A DNA stretch of 64,000 nt from Apophysomyces variabilis (GCA_002749535.1 MZZL01000399.1:124001-188000); one strand, 5' to 3'. Shown: positions 16,800-27,181, counted from the stretch's first letter. A program made the numbers and translations. Notes: a model not told the origin generated them from the sequence alone.

Positions 16800-17061
16800 T
16801 TCAATGTCTTGCTCAACTAGATGATCGTTTAATATTCCGTAGTTGGTGCTATGAGTGCCAATGGTTTTTAAAATATTGTTGCGCTACGCCCTGAACAGAA
16901 AAATGTGCTTTGTTCAAAATATCAGTAACAAGATTTCATAATTTCATTGGATGATTTTCAAAATTCGCTCTCTGCAGCTTCAAACAAGTTTGGGCGGAAT
17001 CTTTGAAAAACCAGTAATTGCAAAGTACCTTCAAACTCAACGCAGTTGCTACGCAACGTGC
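16675..17061. repeat. 387-bp direct duplicate, left of gap (copy 1)
   Basis: This segment is repeated, with no difference seen by eye, at 17791-18177. It covers the start of the T1 transposase leader and the last codons of the neighbouring zinc-finger family gene. It abuts the N run exactly, which is the pattern of an unmerged contig overlap rather than a biological repeat. Confidence 0.9.
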
Positions 17062-17790
17062 NNNNNNNNNNNNNNNNNNNNNNNNNNNNNNNNNNNNNNN
17101 NNNNNNNNNNNNNNNNNNNNNNNNNNNNNNNNNNNNNNNNNNNNNNNNNNNNNNNNNNNNNNNNNNNNNNNNNNNNNNNNNNNNNNNNNNNNNNNNNNNN
17201 NNNNNNNNNNNNNNNNNNNNNNNNNNNNNNNNNNNNNNNNNNNNNNNNNNNNNNNNNNNNNNNNNNNNNNNNNNNNNNNNNNNNNNNNNNNNNNNNNNNN
17301 NNNNNNNNNNNNNNNNNNNNNNNNNNNNNNNNNNNNNNNNNNNNNNNNNNNNNNNNNNNNNNNNNNNNNNNNNNNNNNNNNNNNNNNNNNNNNNNNNNNN
17401 NNNNNNNNNNNNNNNNNNNNNNNNNNNNNNNNNNNNNNNNNNNNNNNNNNNNNNNNNNNNNNNNNNNNNNNNNNNNNNNNNNNNNNNNNNNNNNNNNNNN
17501 NNNNNNNNNNNNNNNNNNNNNNNNNNNNNNNNNNNNNNNNNNNNNNNNNNNNNNNNNNNNNNNNNNNNNNNNNNNNNNNNNNNNNNNNNNNNNNNNNNNN
17601 NNNNNNNNNNNNNNNNNNNNNNNNNNNNNNNNNNNNNNNNNNNNNNNNNNNNNNNNNNNNNNNNNNNNNNNNNNNNNNNNNNNNNNNNNNNNNNNNNNNN
17701 NNNNNNNNNNNNNNNNNNNNNNNNNNNNNNNNNNNNNNNNNNNNNNNNNNNNNNNNNNNNNNNNNNNNNNNNNNNNNNNNNNNNNNNNNN
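17062..17790. other. Assembly gap (729 N)
   Basis: Run of 729 unknown bases. Both edges are flanked by the same 387-bp sequence, so the gap is probably spurious and the true distance negative. Any ORF running across it is meaningless. Confidence 0.97.
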
Positions 17791-18177
17791 TCCTCATCAG
17801 GAACGCGTTGTTCTTCATCTATGTTCATTTGATAAACAGTAACTAAATTCACTTGGGCGTCATCAACAACCATGTCCTGCGCTAAATCAGTTTCCTCATC
17901 AGAGTATTGTTGCATTTCAATGTCTTGCTCAACTAGATGATCGTTTAATATTCCGTAGTTGGTGCTATGAGTGCCAATGGTTTTTAAAATATTGTTGCGC
18001 TACGCCCTGAACAGAAAAATGTGCTTTGTTCAAAATATCAGTAACAAGATTTCATAATTTCATTGGATGATTTTCAAAATTCGCTCTCTGCAGCTTCAAA
18101 CAAGTTTGGGCGGAATCTTTGAAAAACCAGTAATTGCAAAGTACCTTCAAACTCAACGCAGTTGCTACGCAACGTGC
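17791..18177. repeat. 387-bp direct duplicate, right of gap (copy 2)
   Basis: Offset of exactly 1116 bp from copy 1. It begins at the first base after the Ns with the codons of the transposase leader and ends within the C-terminal exon of the family gene on the minus strand. Confidence 0.9.
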
Positions 18178-19880
18178 CAATGATGTGAACGCCTCCGGCT
18201 TGTCAAGAGTGGGCAGGAGTTTAAAGTCGGCTTTTTTGTAATGCACATGTACCCGCGTCGAGCTTTTCTTCCGCTGTACATAAATCACCTTTGTCCCGTA
18301 CACTATTGCTTGCGTTCTCACCCATTGAAAGCTGATTGCTTCCATGTATTCTTCAACCAGATGCCTTCTGCTTTCAAATTGGTGGAGCCAATGTGCTAGC
18401 ATTCCTTCTCGCATCTTCTCACATTTTCGTATATCGTACAGGTGGCCTTTCCCTGTCGACCTCGCCGGCTTCTTCTCCCCCAGCAACCAATCGGTTGCGT
18501 CCCATACATTGCTGTTGTACCATTGCTCTTGTTGTTTTATCAGGAGAGGATTTGGATTTCTCTCATATAAATGCAATCTAAAGTATTGATATAATTAAAT
18601 TAATTAATGGACTTTTTCTTAAATTTTGATAATATTGACTTACAACGATTCAATTGCGTAGCATATTTTATCGATGTGAAACTCATCAGAGGTAGGATAT
18701 CAGAATATCTTATCTCTGCATACTTCAAGAGAACTCTTTTGACTTCTTTGATGTTCGTCTATAAAATAAATTAAATTACTTGGATTTAGTAATACAAAAC
18801 CACAACAGATCTGTTACCCTGTTCATTTCTTGTATCAAATTAAGTATGCTTTCCGGCAAAGTCGTGGTTTTTAATTCAGTTTCGCGAGTAATTTCATCCC
18901 ATTCTTGTCCAGTAAAAAGTCTCTTCATATCTGGGTCGGATGTATCGAGGATAAATGAATGCACAGCACTGTTCAAAATACAAATAAATAAATAACAAAA
19001 ATAAAATAATGGTTTAGAAGATTCATTACTGCTCTCGTTCCAGTTCCATCCCGTAATCATAAAGGACGTCTTCCACAGTTCCTCCTGAGCATAATTTCCA
19101 CTTCATTTGGTCATCCATTGCCTTGAAAGAGCTCTCAAATTTTCCAAAGCCGAGATCCGTCAAGAGTAGGGCTCGGAATTTGACCCGGCACGATCGGATG
19201 TCTGCCGGGCGGAGTGAGCAGGATTCTGGGCCATAAAATTGACCCGCCCGATATGGCCCGCCCGAATTGGCCACGGGTCAATAGGCCCATCTTAGTGTGA
19301 TAGGCCAAGTGTGCCGGGCTCCAGGTTAAGATCTTGGCCCAGCAAGCCATGGGTCAATATCCTGACCCGGCTCAGTTATGACCCGACCGGTTAAGGCCCG
19401 CCCATTTCAAGCCCTAGTCAAGACTTATAGATTCTGAAGAAGCAACGGACGAATCGGGCAACGGAGGATTCAGGCAATTTCATCGTTCTGAAATAAATCG
19501 ATTTTGAGTGATTGTTAGATCCCATTCAAAATATGTTATCAAATTGCTTACAATATTGCTTGAAGCTGATGGTGTTACTGAAATGCCAGTACCTGCGCAT
19601 TTATTTCTATTGTAGTGATGTTGAAGGCCACGGATTGTTTCAAAATACTGTTGACAAAAGCATTTGAATTTTGAGCTGCCATTTTCTCTAGAAATATTTG
19701 CAGATTCACCTAAGTTTAAAAGATTAGTTCACAGTAACATTTGAAAACTATTTTTACCATTCTCAAGTATAATATGAGCAGCTGACGATTGTTGATCTCT
19801 CTTATGACTCTTAAGAGAATTCAAGATAGTGAATGATAACTGGCAGATTTCGCAAGTAAGCAGTTTGAATGATTAGAGAA
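18052..19880 (-). pseudogene. Zinc-finger plus unknown-domain gene, degenerate and MITE-interrupted
   Basis: Minus-strand relic read as several exons. The first (about 19860-19758) encodes a zinc-finger-like CEICQLSFTILNSLKSH; the next (19711-19553) a second one, FKCFCQQYFETIRGLQHHY; then a downstream region with FGKFESSFKAMDDQMKWKL, HSFILDTSDPD and a basic C-terminal exon (18576-18052) containing VWDATDWLLGEKKPARS. The exon after the second finger runs in one frame into FGKFESSF but has two in-frame stops, and it is split by a 250-bp hAT-like MITE at 19167-19416. The 5' end is missing where transposon T2 begins. I recall this domain layout as repetitive in mucoromycete genomes; no function is known to me. 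Confidence 0.5.
19167..19416. mobile_element. hAT-like MITE, copy 1 (250 bp, 8-bp target duplication)
   Basis: Non-autonomous element with termini TAGGGCTCGGAAT and, inverted, TAGGGCTTGAAAT. It is flanked by GTCAAGAG (19159-19166) and GTCAAGAC (19417-19424), a 7/8 match consistent with an 8-bp target-site duplication of hAT elements. The inside is unusually rich in GGCCCG and GACCCG motifs, far more GC-rich than the surroundings, with no ORF. It interrupts the zinc-finger family relic. A second, shorter copy lies at 62332-62491. Confidence 0.75.
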
Positions 19881-19946
19881 AAAAGAGAGAAACCCATTTT
19901 GATGCATCTGGTGAATCCGGTTCTTTTTTTGTGGTCACAACGTCCG

Positions 19947-21384
19947 TCAGAGCGCTTGACCATTACGACACTTGTTCAAGCATTTATGAGAATGGCTAAC
20001 AATGCCTTTAAAGTCACTTAACTGCAAACTATTAGATGCTTCACTGATCCGTGTCATCAACGTTCCTTTCTCAAGGAACTTGTTCCGTTTCACTTTACTT
20101 TTGACCACTAACCAGAATTGCTTAATTGGGTTGAGCTCAGGCGAATATGAAGGCAAGTAAACACAGTGGTAGCCAAGAGATTCTATGTATTTGGCAATGT
20201 CCTCCGATGTATGGATAGGAGCATTGTCCATCACAAGGTAAGGACGTTTCATGTGTGGATAGTGGTCCATTTCATCTATTGTGGCCTTCGGGTAGCTAAC
20301 GTAGTGTCCTGTCCCTGTTCCTTTACTTGCATGCCCAACGCTATCCCCTCGTTTTCTCTTTTTATTGGATGGAGGCTGAGGAAGTCCCTTAATATGGAAA
20401 GCAGATTCGCCAAGAAAGACGCAGTTTTTGGTAAAATCCATGTCAGTTTTTTCCCATTTACGTATCCAATCCAAGCGCTCTTGAATCTTTTCTTCGCTAT
20501 TACGATCTACGGGTTGAAGCCGAGCTTTTTTGAGAGACAGATTGCAATGCTGTTTGACAAAATCAAATAAAGTAATTTTCAATACTTTTAATTCTATGAA
20601 TATATGCTTTAGCTTCTTCATCAATTCATCTAGGACAATGGAAGGGTTCTCATCAATGCATCCGAGAATAATTTTTTGTGTTTCTCATGGAGAATACGTG
20701 GACGGCCACCCATTCTCCGTTTCTCAAAGATACTCTCAGGATCCTTCTCGTACTGTTTAGCCCATTTTTGCCCCGTACGAACATGAAACCCAAGCTGTGT
20801 CGCAGCAGCAGCCGCACTCAGGCACTTCTCAAATATCAGCTTGAAGAACCTCACTTTGTCCTCATCAGAATAGCGTGTATAATTTCGCTTCACTGATGTT
20901 CCCTTTAAACATCATTAATATCCTTTATTTGATTGTCCATCTGCATTGCCTCTTCTTCTTTTTCGATCGCCAGAGGTCGTTGAGCTAAATATTGTGTATG
21001 AGAGCCCAACGTTTCAAGACGAAACTGCTCCTCATCAACAATATAATCCATTGGTTCAGGTCTGCCATACTCATCGACGACAGAACGTTTTCCATTTTCA
21101 AATAAGAATTGAATGTTCATTGTCTGTAATTTCTGGTGTAATGCGAAAAAGAAACGAAACGAAAGATAGGCATTTGGATGTGCTCTTATATAATCAACAG
21201 ATGCAACAGAATATACTTAGCAACAGGACAAATGATTTGTCTAGCCATGGCGAATTCATATTTCGTACAACACGAATTTTGTTCTTCCCATCAGGCGAAT
21301 TGATTTTCCACCATAACGAATTTACTTTTCGTGCAATCCGAATTTTGTTCTCTACCCAGGCGAATTTACTTTCCGGAAAGAGTG
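19947..21384 (-). mobile_element. Tc1-like transposon T2, degenerate
   Basis: Transposase remnant in at least three frames: leader 21120-20905, helix-turn-helix domain 20893-20630 (AAAAATQLGFHVRTGQKW), catalytic part 20624-19947. The catalytic part has lost the stretch after FHI (compare T4), its first acidic motif reads LGES instead of LDES, the second is intact (VMDNAPIH), and the third reads NPIKQFW, with Lys replacing Glu. It cannot be active. The right end carries CTTTCCGGAAAGAGTG followed by TA (21385-21386), the same terminus as element T5, and two 66-bp direct repeats. No matching left terminus was found near 19.9 kb. Confidence 0.8.
21251..21382. repeat. Two 66-bp tandem subterminal repeats in T2
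   Basis: Units 21251-21316 and 21317-21382 each begin CGAATT and contain CGAATTTTGTTC about 30 bp in. They sit just inside the element terminus. T5 carries one diverged unit at the equivalent place, so these are probably transposase-binding sites. Confidence 0.7.
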
Positions 21385-21702
21385 TATGTCATGCAAACTT
21401 TTTGCTGTGAAATACCGTCTATCACCTTCTTTCATACTTTGTAGAAAGCAATTATTTCATTTTATTAAGTGAACTAATATCATATCGGAGCCCTGTACTG
21501 GCCCATCGTCAAAGTCTGATGAACAATAGGCTTAGTTGAACCTCCGTTCCTTCTCGGTTTTTCGTGCATGCGATAAAAGCAACATTGAGCAGTTATCGTA
21601 ATTTGACGCAAACCTTTAACTTTTCTGGGTTTCATGAGTCTAAAAACGCGAACAAAAAGTAAAGTTTTTCTTCTAATATTACTTTATATATCATCAAAAT
21701 AT

Positions 21703-22643
21703 CTAGAGTGGAACGATGATCAGTACATCATCGTTGCTGCGAAAGAGGTCGAGCAACTGCTTGTTCATTTGTTTGGGATTGATAGGGATGTTCATTTTAC
21801 CATTATGACGGGCCAATGAGAAATTGTCTGGTAGACCATCCAATTCCTGTAAGAAAATGCCAGATTAGATCCCACAAACAGGTTGACATGTTTCCGTATC
21901 TGTTACCTCTCGAATCGTTTCGATTGTCTTTCTCATGGGTTCATTCTTCAGGAAAACGGAACCCAGTAATGCTTCGTCAGTGCGAGCAGAGAGATAGACC
22001 AAAATCTCTTTCTCAGTAGTGGAAATATCATCAGTATCTTCCGTGGTAACCGTTGCCCGTGTCAGCTTTTCTTCCTTGCTTGGTTCATTGAGCATGGACG
22101 CTGCTGTTTGTTGCCGAACAACGTTTTCAACCTTGTTTTCTGAGAATTCGTCTGGAAGAAGCCAAGTCTTCTCCAAATCCGGATTCTTTAAATAAGTGGG
22201 TACAATCGGTAATTCAGGTTCCGGAACACCTAATACCACATCCCCCGTTTGGGATGCTCGAGTCAAAAGAGTGAGGATACCTTGATGCTTTTGACCGAGA
22301 TCAGCCGCTGTTTGGTCTTTGTTCGTCTTGATGGAAGGATCAGCGCCGTTATTGAGTAATAACCGAACGATGTTCTCATGGTGTCGATGAGCAGCCCAAT
22401 GCAGTGCCGTCCTTTTTTGAATGGTATTTTGAAATGGTGGTTTTATTTGTCAAAGTAGGTGTTTCAGACATGATGTTCTAAACATCCTCCTTTTTCTATA
22501 TTTCTCTTTTCGCGTTACCAGCCATTCATTTTGTTTCGTGAGTTGACATTCACACCAGCATGGACGAAGTGTTGAACCGCCTTGATATTTCCCAAGGCAG
22601 CAACTTCTCGTAGGGATTCCTCTCTTTCGTCACCGAGAAACAT
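21703..22643 (-). CDS. Ankyrin-repeat protein, ANKRD40-like
   Basis: Three exons (minus): 22643-22519, 22411-21907, 21846-21703; junction phases agree and give 257 aa. N-terminal ankyrin repeats are visible as LREVAALGNIKAVQHFVHAG, then TALHWAAHRHHENIVRLLL and NNGADPSIKTNKDQTAADL. A proline-containing middle with VPTYLKNPDLEKTWLLPDEF follows, and a C-terminal domain (KEILVYLSARTDEALLGSVF ... DVLIIVPL). This order, ankyrin pair then PELPIVPxYLxNP then a small C-terminal fold, matches animal ANKRD40, whose molecular role is poorly known. It is the only apparently intact host gene in the transposon-rich 15-27 kb block. No fungal gene name is assigned. Confidence 0.85.
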
Positions 22644-23679
22644 GAAAGGCAAGAATAAAGTTCGAATCTTTCCAAAGAGGATCCCTTGTTTTCAACCTTA
22701 GTGGCTTACGGCAGTTTGCCAAAAGGGCACACCAATGGGGCACAGCACTCTTTCCACCAAAATGTAATCACCAGGCAACTGAAGGCCGCTGCGAATATTT
22801 TTTCCGCCGAACAATTTTATGCCGTCGCCATCAAACTCATGGTTCAAAACATGAGTTTAGGTGGCGAAGCATATTTTACTTGCGAATTCCATTTATCTTT
22901 CTGCTTCCCAATTATTCAAACGCGTTACTGAAGACATTAACTAAGCAGAGACATTCAGATCGAAGCATTGGATGGGTGATTACATGCCGAGTGTTACTCA
23001 TGAATCAACTTTGCAACAGAGGCATCGTTTTCAAGGGTTAAGTTAGGATTCTCTGCGGTCAGGCGCATTTTGTAGGAAAGCATTGTGGCAAATACGCTTT
23101 TACCCTGCCCTGCGTCGGAGAAATTTCTGGCTGCCCATGGTTTTTACCATCCCAGCTGGAAGTGGGAGATAGTATTTGGCCACCATGGATGAGCGATGCC
23201 ACCCTGCCCTGCGTCAGAGAAATTTCTAGTTGCCATGGTTTTGCCATCCCAGCCAGGAGTGGGAGCTCGCTTGTCCCTATACGATGCTTTGTTGAATTGA
23301 AATTAATCTATTTCGATAAATAGTCAAGGAAGAGGTGTCTTGCATGGAGAGCCAGCACTGATACTTAACAAGAGACGAGAGACTGCAAAGCCCATGATCT
23401 CCATACACACCCATATGCCATTCCTTTTAACTGCATTGTTATCTTTCACAGATCGTGACCGTCTCATAGTTGGTTGGATATATTCTTTTGGTTACATCCC
23501 CATGCTTGCCATATTAGCCTGATCTACAGTTATTAAAACCATGATCAGTATTATTTTTGGATAGCTGCTGTACATTATCTTTGAAGTGTGCCGTAGCTGT
23601 TTAGATCAATATTGTGCACATTCAGAAAATCTTCTACTGCGGCACTTATCCCAGCATTTATGTGTTTTTCCTATATGTC
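22644..23679. other. Intergenic region with a tandem duplication
   Basis: Upstream of the ANKRD40-like gene; no coding sequence recognised. It contains a roughly 110-bp-period duplication at about 23100-23272. Confidence 0.6.
23100..23272. repeat. Imperfect tandem duplication, about 110-bp period
   Basis: ACCCTGCCCTGCGTC-GGAGAAATTTCT starts near 23101 and recurs near 23210; both copies continue through a CCATGGTTTT segment to GGGAGTGGGAG-like ends. Copies differ by several substitutions and small indels. No ORF depends on it. Confidence 0.6.
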
Positions 23680-24106
23680 TGAAATATTTACGGTCAGACT
23701 ACCCTTCTTTGCGCAAAGTCGCGTCTATGTTCAACAATCACTGAGATAGTCCATTTCAAACCACAGCAAGACCAATTTATTTAAAGAAGTGGCTCTCTAT
23801 TTTTGCATCTAACGGAAAACCTTTCAGAGTGTCTGATCCATTCTTGACAGTCTGAGCGCTTTACTTTTCGCGCTGCTTGAACAATACGCTCTTCAAGGTT
23901 ATCGTCAACTCGTAAGGGCTCCTTTCTCATCCCGGCCTTCACTTTGGCCCAAAACTCTTCTATTGGGTTGAGAAAGGGAGAGTAAAGAGGAAGGTAGAGA
24001 CCTTTGTATCCTCTTTCTTCGACCAACTGCTTAACCTTGACTGGCGTATGGATGGGTGAATTATCTATGACAAGATAATAACCGTTCATTCCGTGGGGAT
24101 CCAATG
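23680..24106 (-). mobile_element. Tc1-like transposon T3, 3' fragment
   Basis: Catalytic C-terminus only: 24106-23781 encodes VIDNSPIHTPVKVKQLVEE and NPIEEFWAKVKAG with an intact second Asp and final Glu, then the stop. The 3' flank down to 23680 matches the flank of T6 at 61320-61422 closely, including a shared end TGAAATATTTACGG. The N-terminal half is missing, so this is a truncated relic of the T6 subfamily. Confidence 0.75.
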
Positions 24107-25129
24107 TTTTGTGATTGACTAGTAGACAAAGTTTAAAATACAATCGAAGAAAAGGAGAACATAACCACATGCAGGAAAAATAAAAGTAAAATGTAAGGCA
24201 ATACAATTGAGCAGAACCAGAACTGGGTACCATTCCCTGACAGTTTCTGATGCCATAACTGACAGTAACGGATATGATAGCATCAATGACGTATAGAAAC
24301 GAACGAGGTTATTTCCTCTACAGATGCTACATTCTGTCCTAGACTTTCTATCAGACTGAGTCCATTTACTCTTGGGACAATTGTTGTCATTCATAAGACA
24401 ACCATCGATTTCTTATCCATGACTGTGTTTTAGTTTTAGTAATCCGTGCTATTCAAAAGCGAAGGGACAACAACTTTTTGGCTCTTTGGCTCTGTTCTCT
24501 AAAACATACCCGGTATGTACTTCGCATTGATCATATGTACAGAATGACTGATATCCCTCTTCTGTAACCTTTAGCCTTCATGACCTCTGTCCCGAACCAC
24601 CTTGGTTGTGCGAGTAAGCTCCTTGCACTCCGCTCGGTAAGTGAAAAAGAAATGTCTGTTAATGCACAGTGTCACTCATTATCTTCTCCTTCCAAGTTCT
24701 CGCCAGGTGTTGTATCGCTTCAAGTCCTCTGCAGTGCGTTACCTTCGACCGGCCACTCATAGAAGCCGTTGTCTCTCTCTCGCCGCCCCCACCGATACAG
24801 GTGAGGGACCGGCCTCTGCCTTTGGGCAGGATTACCCTTCGAGGGTAAGTAAAAAAGATGTCAAGCTATCCTTCCATTTACTAACATGAACATATTTTTT
24901 ATGCTGCTCGAATGAATTTTGTGTTCACTGGAGGACCAAGTTGATGTAGGCAAAATATATTTTCCTCATAATCCGCTTAATAATGACGCTTATTTATATC
25001 CCTTTTAGCGCAAAATTTATTTAGAGTAGCGTAAAAGCTTGTTCAATAAACAATAGATGAATGACAAACAAAAACCGTAGAAATCGCTCACCGTTAAGCT
25101 GTTACAGTATCAGTGATTCTTGTCGATGA
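24107..25129. other. Intergenic region, unidentified exon-like segment
   Basis: Mostly AT-rich and without recognisable genes. At 24576-24842 (+) there are two GC-richer open blocks: one ends at a GTAAGT-type donor (about 24640), the second begins after TTCCAAG (about 24694) and ends before GTAAGTAA. Joined, they stay open and encode an Arg/Ser-rich stretch (e.g. RSRQVLYRFKSS). I do not recognise it; it may be a gene fragment. Confidence 0.3.
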
Positions 25130-25790
25130 ACTCTCTTCTTTCCGGAGATCTATGATGCTTAACTTTACTTTTAGTTAGAGAGCACAATTGCTCAATTGGG
25201 TTAAGTTCAGGAGAATATAAAGGAAGATAAGCACAGCAATAACCTCAGGACGTAATATACTTCGCAATGTCTTCAGACTTGTGAATAGGAACGTTATCCA
25301 TAATGAGGTAATGACCTTTCATATGTGGCAATCTTTTAAAAAGCTAACATAGTGGTCCGTAACAGTGCCATTACCCACATATCCAGATTCCTGTCCAGTC
25401 TTTCTCTTCTTAACAGATCTTGGTATCCTCAAACTTACTTTAATTAAACCTGAAGAAGAGATAGCACCCAATATAGTTGTAATCTTTGCCCTCGTAGTTG
25501 GCACGGTGACAATAGCAGAAGTACCTTTCTTAGACCAAGCCATTTTGCGTTTCATGGCTATATGAAATGCAGACTCTTCAAGAAACACATAATTGGTCAA
25601 GAAGTTCATATCAGTTAGTTCCCACTTGCGAATCCAATCATGTCGTTCTTCAATTTTTTTCTAGGTTATTTCTCTCCACTGAATGATAACTCTGCTTGCT
25701 TTACAGAAAGATTATATTCTGCTCTCATGAGGTTATAAACAGCCGCTATTAGTGACTTTAAGATCATTGAACTGTTGCGACTTTACTTGC
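25130..25790 (-). mobile_element. Tc1-like transposon T4, relic
   Basis: Minus-strand transposase relic with multiple stops. The clearest open piece, 25609-25319, contains VFLEESAFHIAMKRKMAWSK and TTILGAISSSGLIKVSLRIP, the part lost from T2, and the first acidic motif reads LEES. Downstream (lower coordinates) the NPIEQ-like region can still be followed in broken frames to about 25130. Same subfamily as T2. Confidence 0.65.
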
Positions 25791-25871
25791 TACCGGATTT
25801 TCCCATTGATTTGGCGTGTACAACAAATTAGTTTATGGATAGTTTATGTGTTCTTTTAGTGGAGGCTGTTG

Positions 25872-26108
25872 GCCAATCACTTAAACACGATTATCCTAGT
25901 ATAGTGGATCCAGAGATTGTCCCTCACCCTTCCTTTTCTTTTCTTTTCTTTTCTTTCTTCTTTCGCTCGATCTCTCCTTTCAGATGATACAGTTATTCCT
26001 TTAGCACCATATGGTTTCTATTTTTCTCTCGAATAAATAAAGAAAGATGGTAACTCAATCTCTGGATCCACATAACGGCGGATAATGGTTTTAACATGAG
26101 CGGTTGAG
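25872..26108. mobile_element. Foldback element with long inverted repeats
   Basis: A perfect 16-bp inverted repeat GTGGATCCAGAGATTG (25904-25919, complement at 26056-26071) extends outward into imperfect arms of about 45 bp (CACTTAAACACGATTATCC-like on the left, its complement on the right). The loop of about 135 bp has a TTTTC-repeat pyrimidine tract. No ORF. Probable MITE or foldback element; target duplication not resolved. Confidence 0.55.
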
Positions 26109-26423
26109 ATAAATAAGCTTTTGTTTCAAATGATGTTTAGAGATTGCTAACAAAAATGGTCCACACTGAATAAAACAATGTGCGCGCACGAAAAATACGT
26201 CTGTGCGTGGCACAAAAATGGTTTGCGTGCACCATCAGTGTGTGTGCGCGCACACACCTTTTTATTTGCATGCTATAAGTTTTCTCTTGCACGTCAAATC
26301 AAAGGAAAAATCCGGTACTGTATCATTTCTCTTCAACTGGGATAAACTCCGTAAGCAAGGACAACAGCAAACAAGAGAAAGGACATGAACGTATGAAGCA
26401 GTCATATGGCGAAGTTAGGCTTA

Positions 26424-27098
26424 CGCTCTTTCCGAAAAGCAAATTCGCCTTACGATGGAAAACAAACGCTCCTAGTGGCGGCAAGCTGATGAAAACAACG
26501 GCCGCTGGTGAATATTTCATGGAAATATTTACACGCTACAAGCAGACAGCCAAAGAACACAGCGAAGAACAACCCCTCGACACCGACCGATGCCTGCTCG
26601 ATATCCTCTCTCTCTCTCTCTCTCTCACTGGAATACCTTTTTGTGCCCAAACCAACACAGCGACCAGCTCATCGATCACTGTGGTCAGAAGAATCTCGCC
26701 AAACTCACTGAGGCCCTGCTATCCAAGACACTCGTCAAGGATCTGGATTGGGAGGATGCTGAATTTATGAAACTATCCCTCATCGTGAACAACATGGTGA
26801 AAGAAACCAGGCTCATGGACCTGCATAAACATTCAAAAGCCATTGATATTGCTGAGCTTCAGCTGCAGCAGTTAGCTAATGATCTTCATCCGTGTATAGC
26901 AACTTGTTACGTTCGACTTTCCTCTTAGCCACTAACCACAACTGTTCAATTGAATTAAGCTCAGCAGAATAGGACGGCAAATAGATGCAGCGGTAGCCGC
27001 TAGATTCTGCATATTTAGCTATATCAACATGAATTTTGTTTTCGCCATTGGATGGATTAATTTTCCACCAAAGGCAAATTTACTTTTGGGAAAGAGTT
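26424..27098. mobile_element. Non-autonomous Tc1-like element T5 (675 bp)
   Basis: Termini CGCTCTTTCCGAAAAGCAAA (26424 on) and, inverted, AACTCTTTCCCAAAAGTAAA (ending 27098) form inverted repeats of about 40 bp, each flanked by TA, the Tc1/mariner target. A short transposase piece lies on the minus strand at about 26889-27028 (YLPSYSAELNSIEQLW). The rest is not transposase: a + strand ORF block at 26600-26890 (e.g. LDWEDAEFMKLSLIVNNMVK) is of unknown origin. The element ends 84 bp from the eEF1B-gamma stop codon. Confidence 0.75.
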
Positions 27099-27181
27099 TA
27101 TTACAGATGGATTTTTGGAATGTGGGTTTTTATAAGACAAAAATCGTAGCAAGATTTTTCTTTGGTCGGAAATCAAGAAAT

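Noticed and set aside
16951..17915. Several long ORFs of about 270-290 codons on both strands
   Set aside because: They run through the N gap; undefined bases simply lack stop codons.
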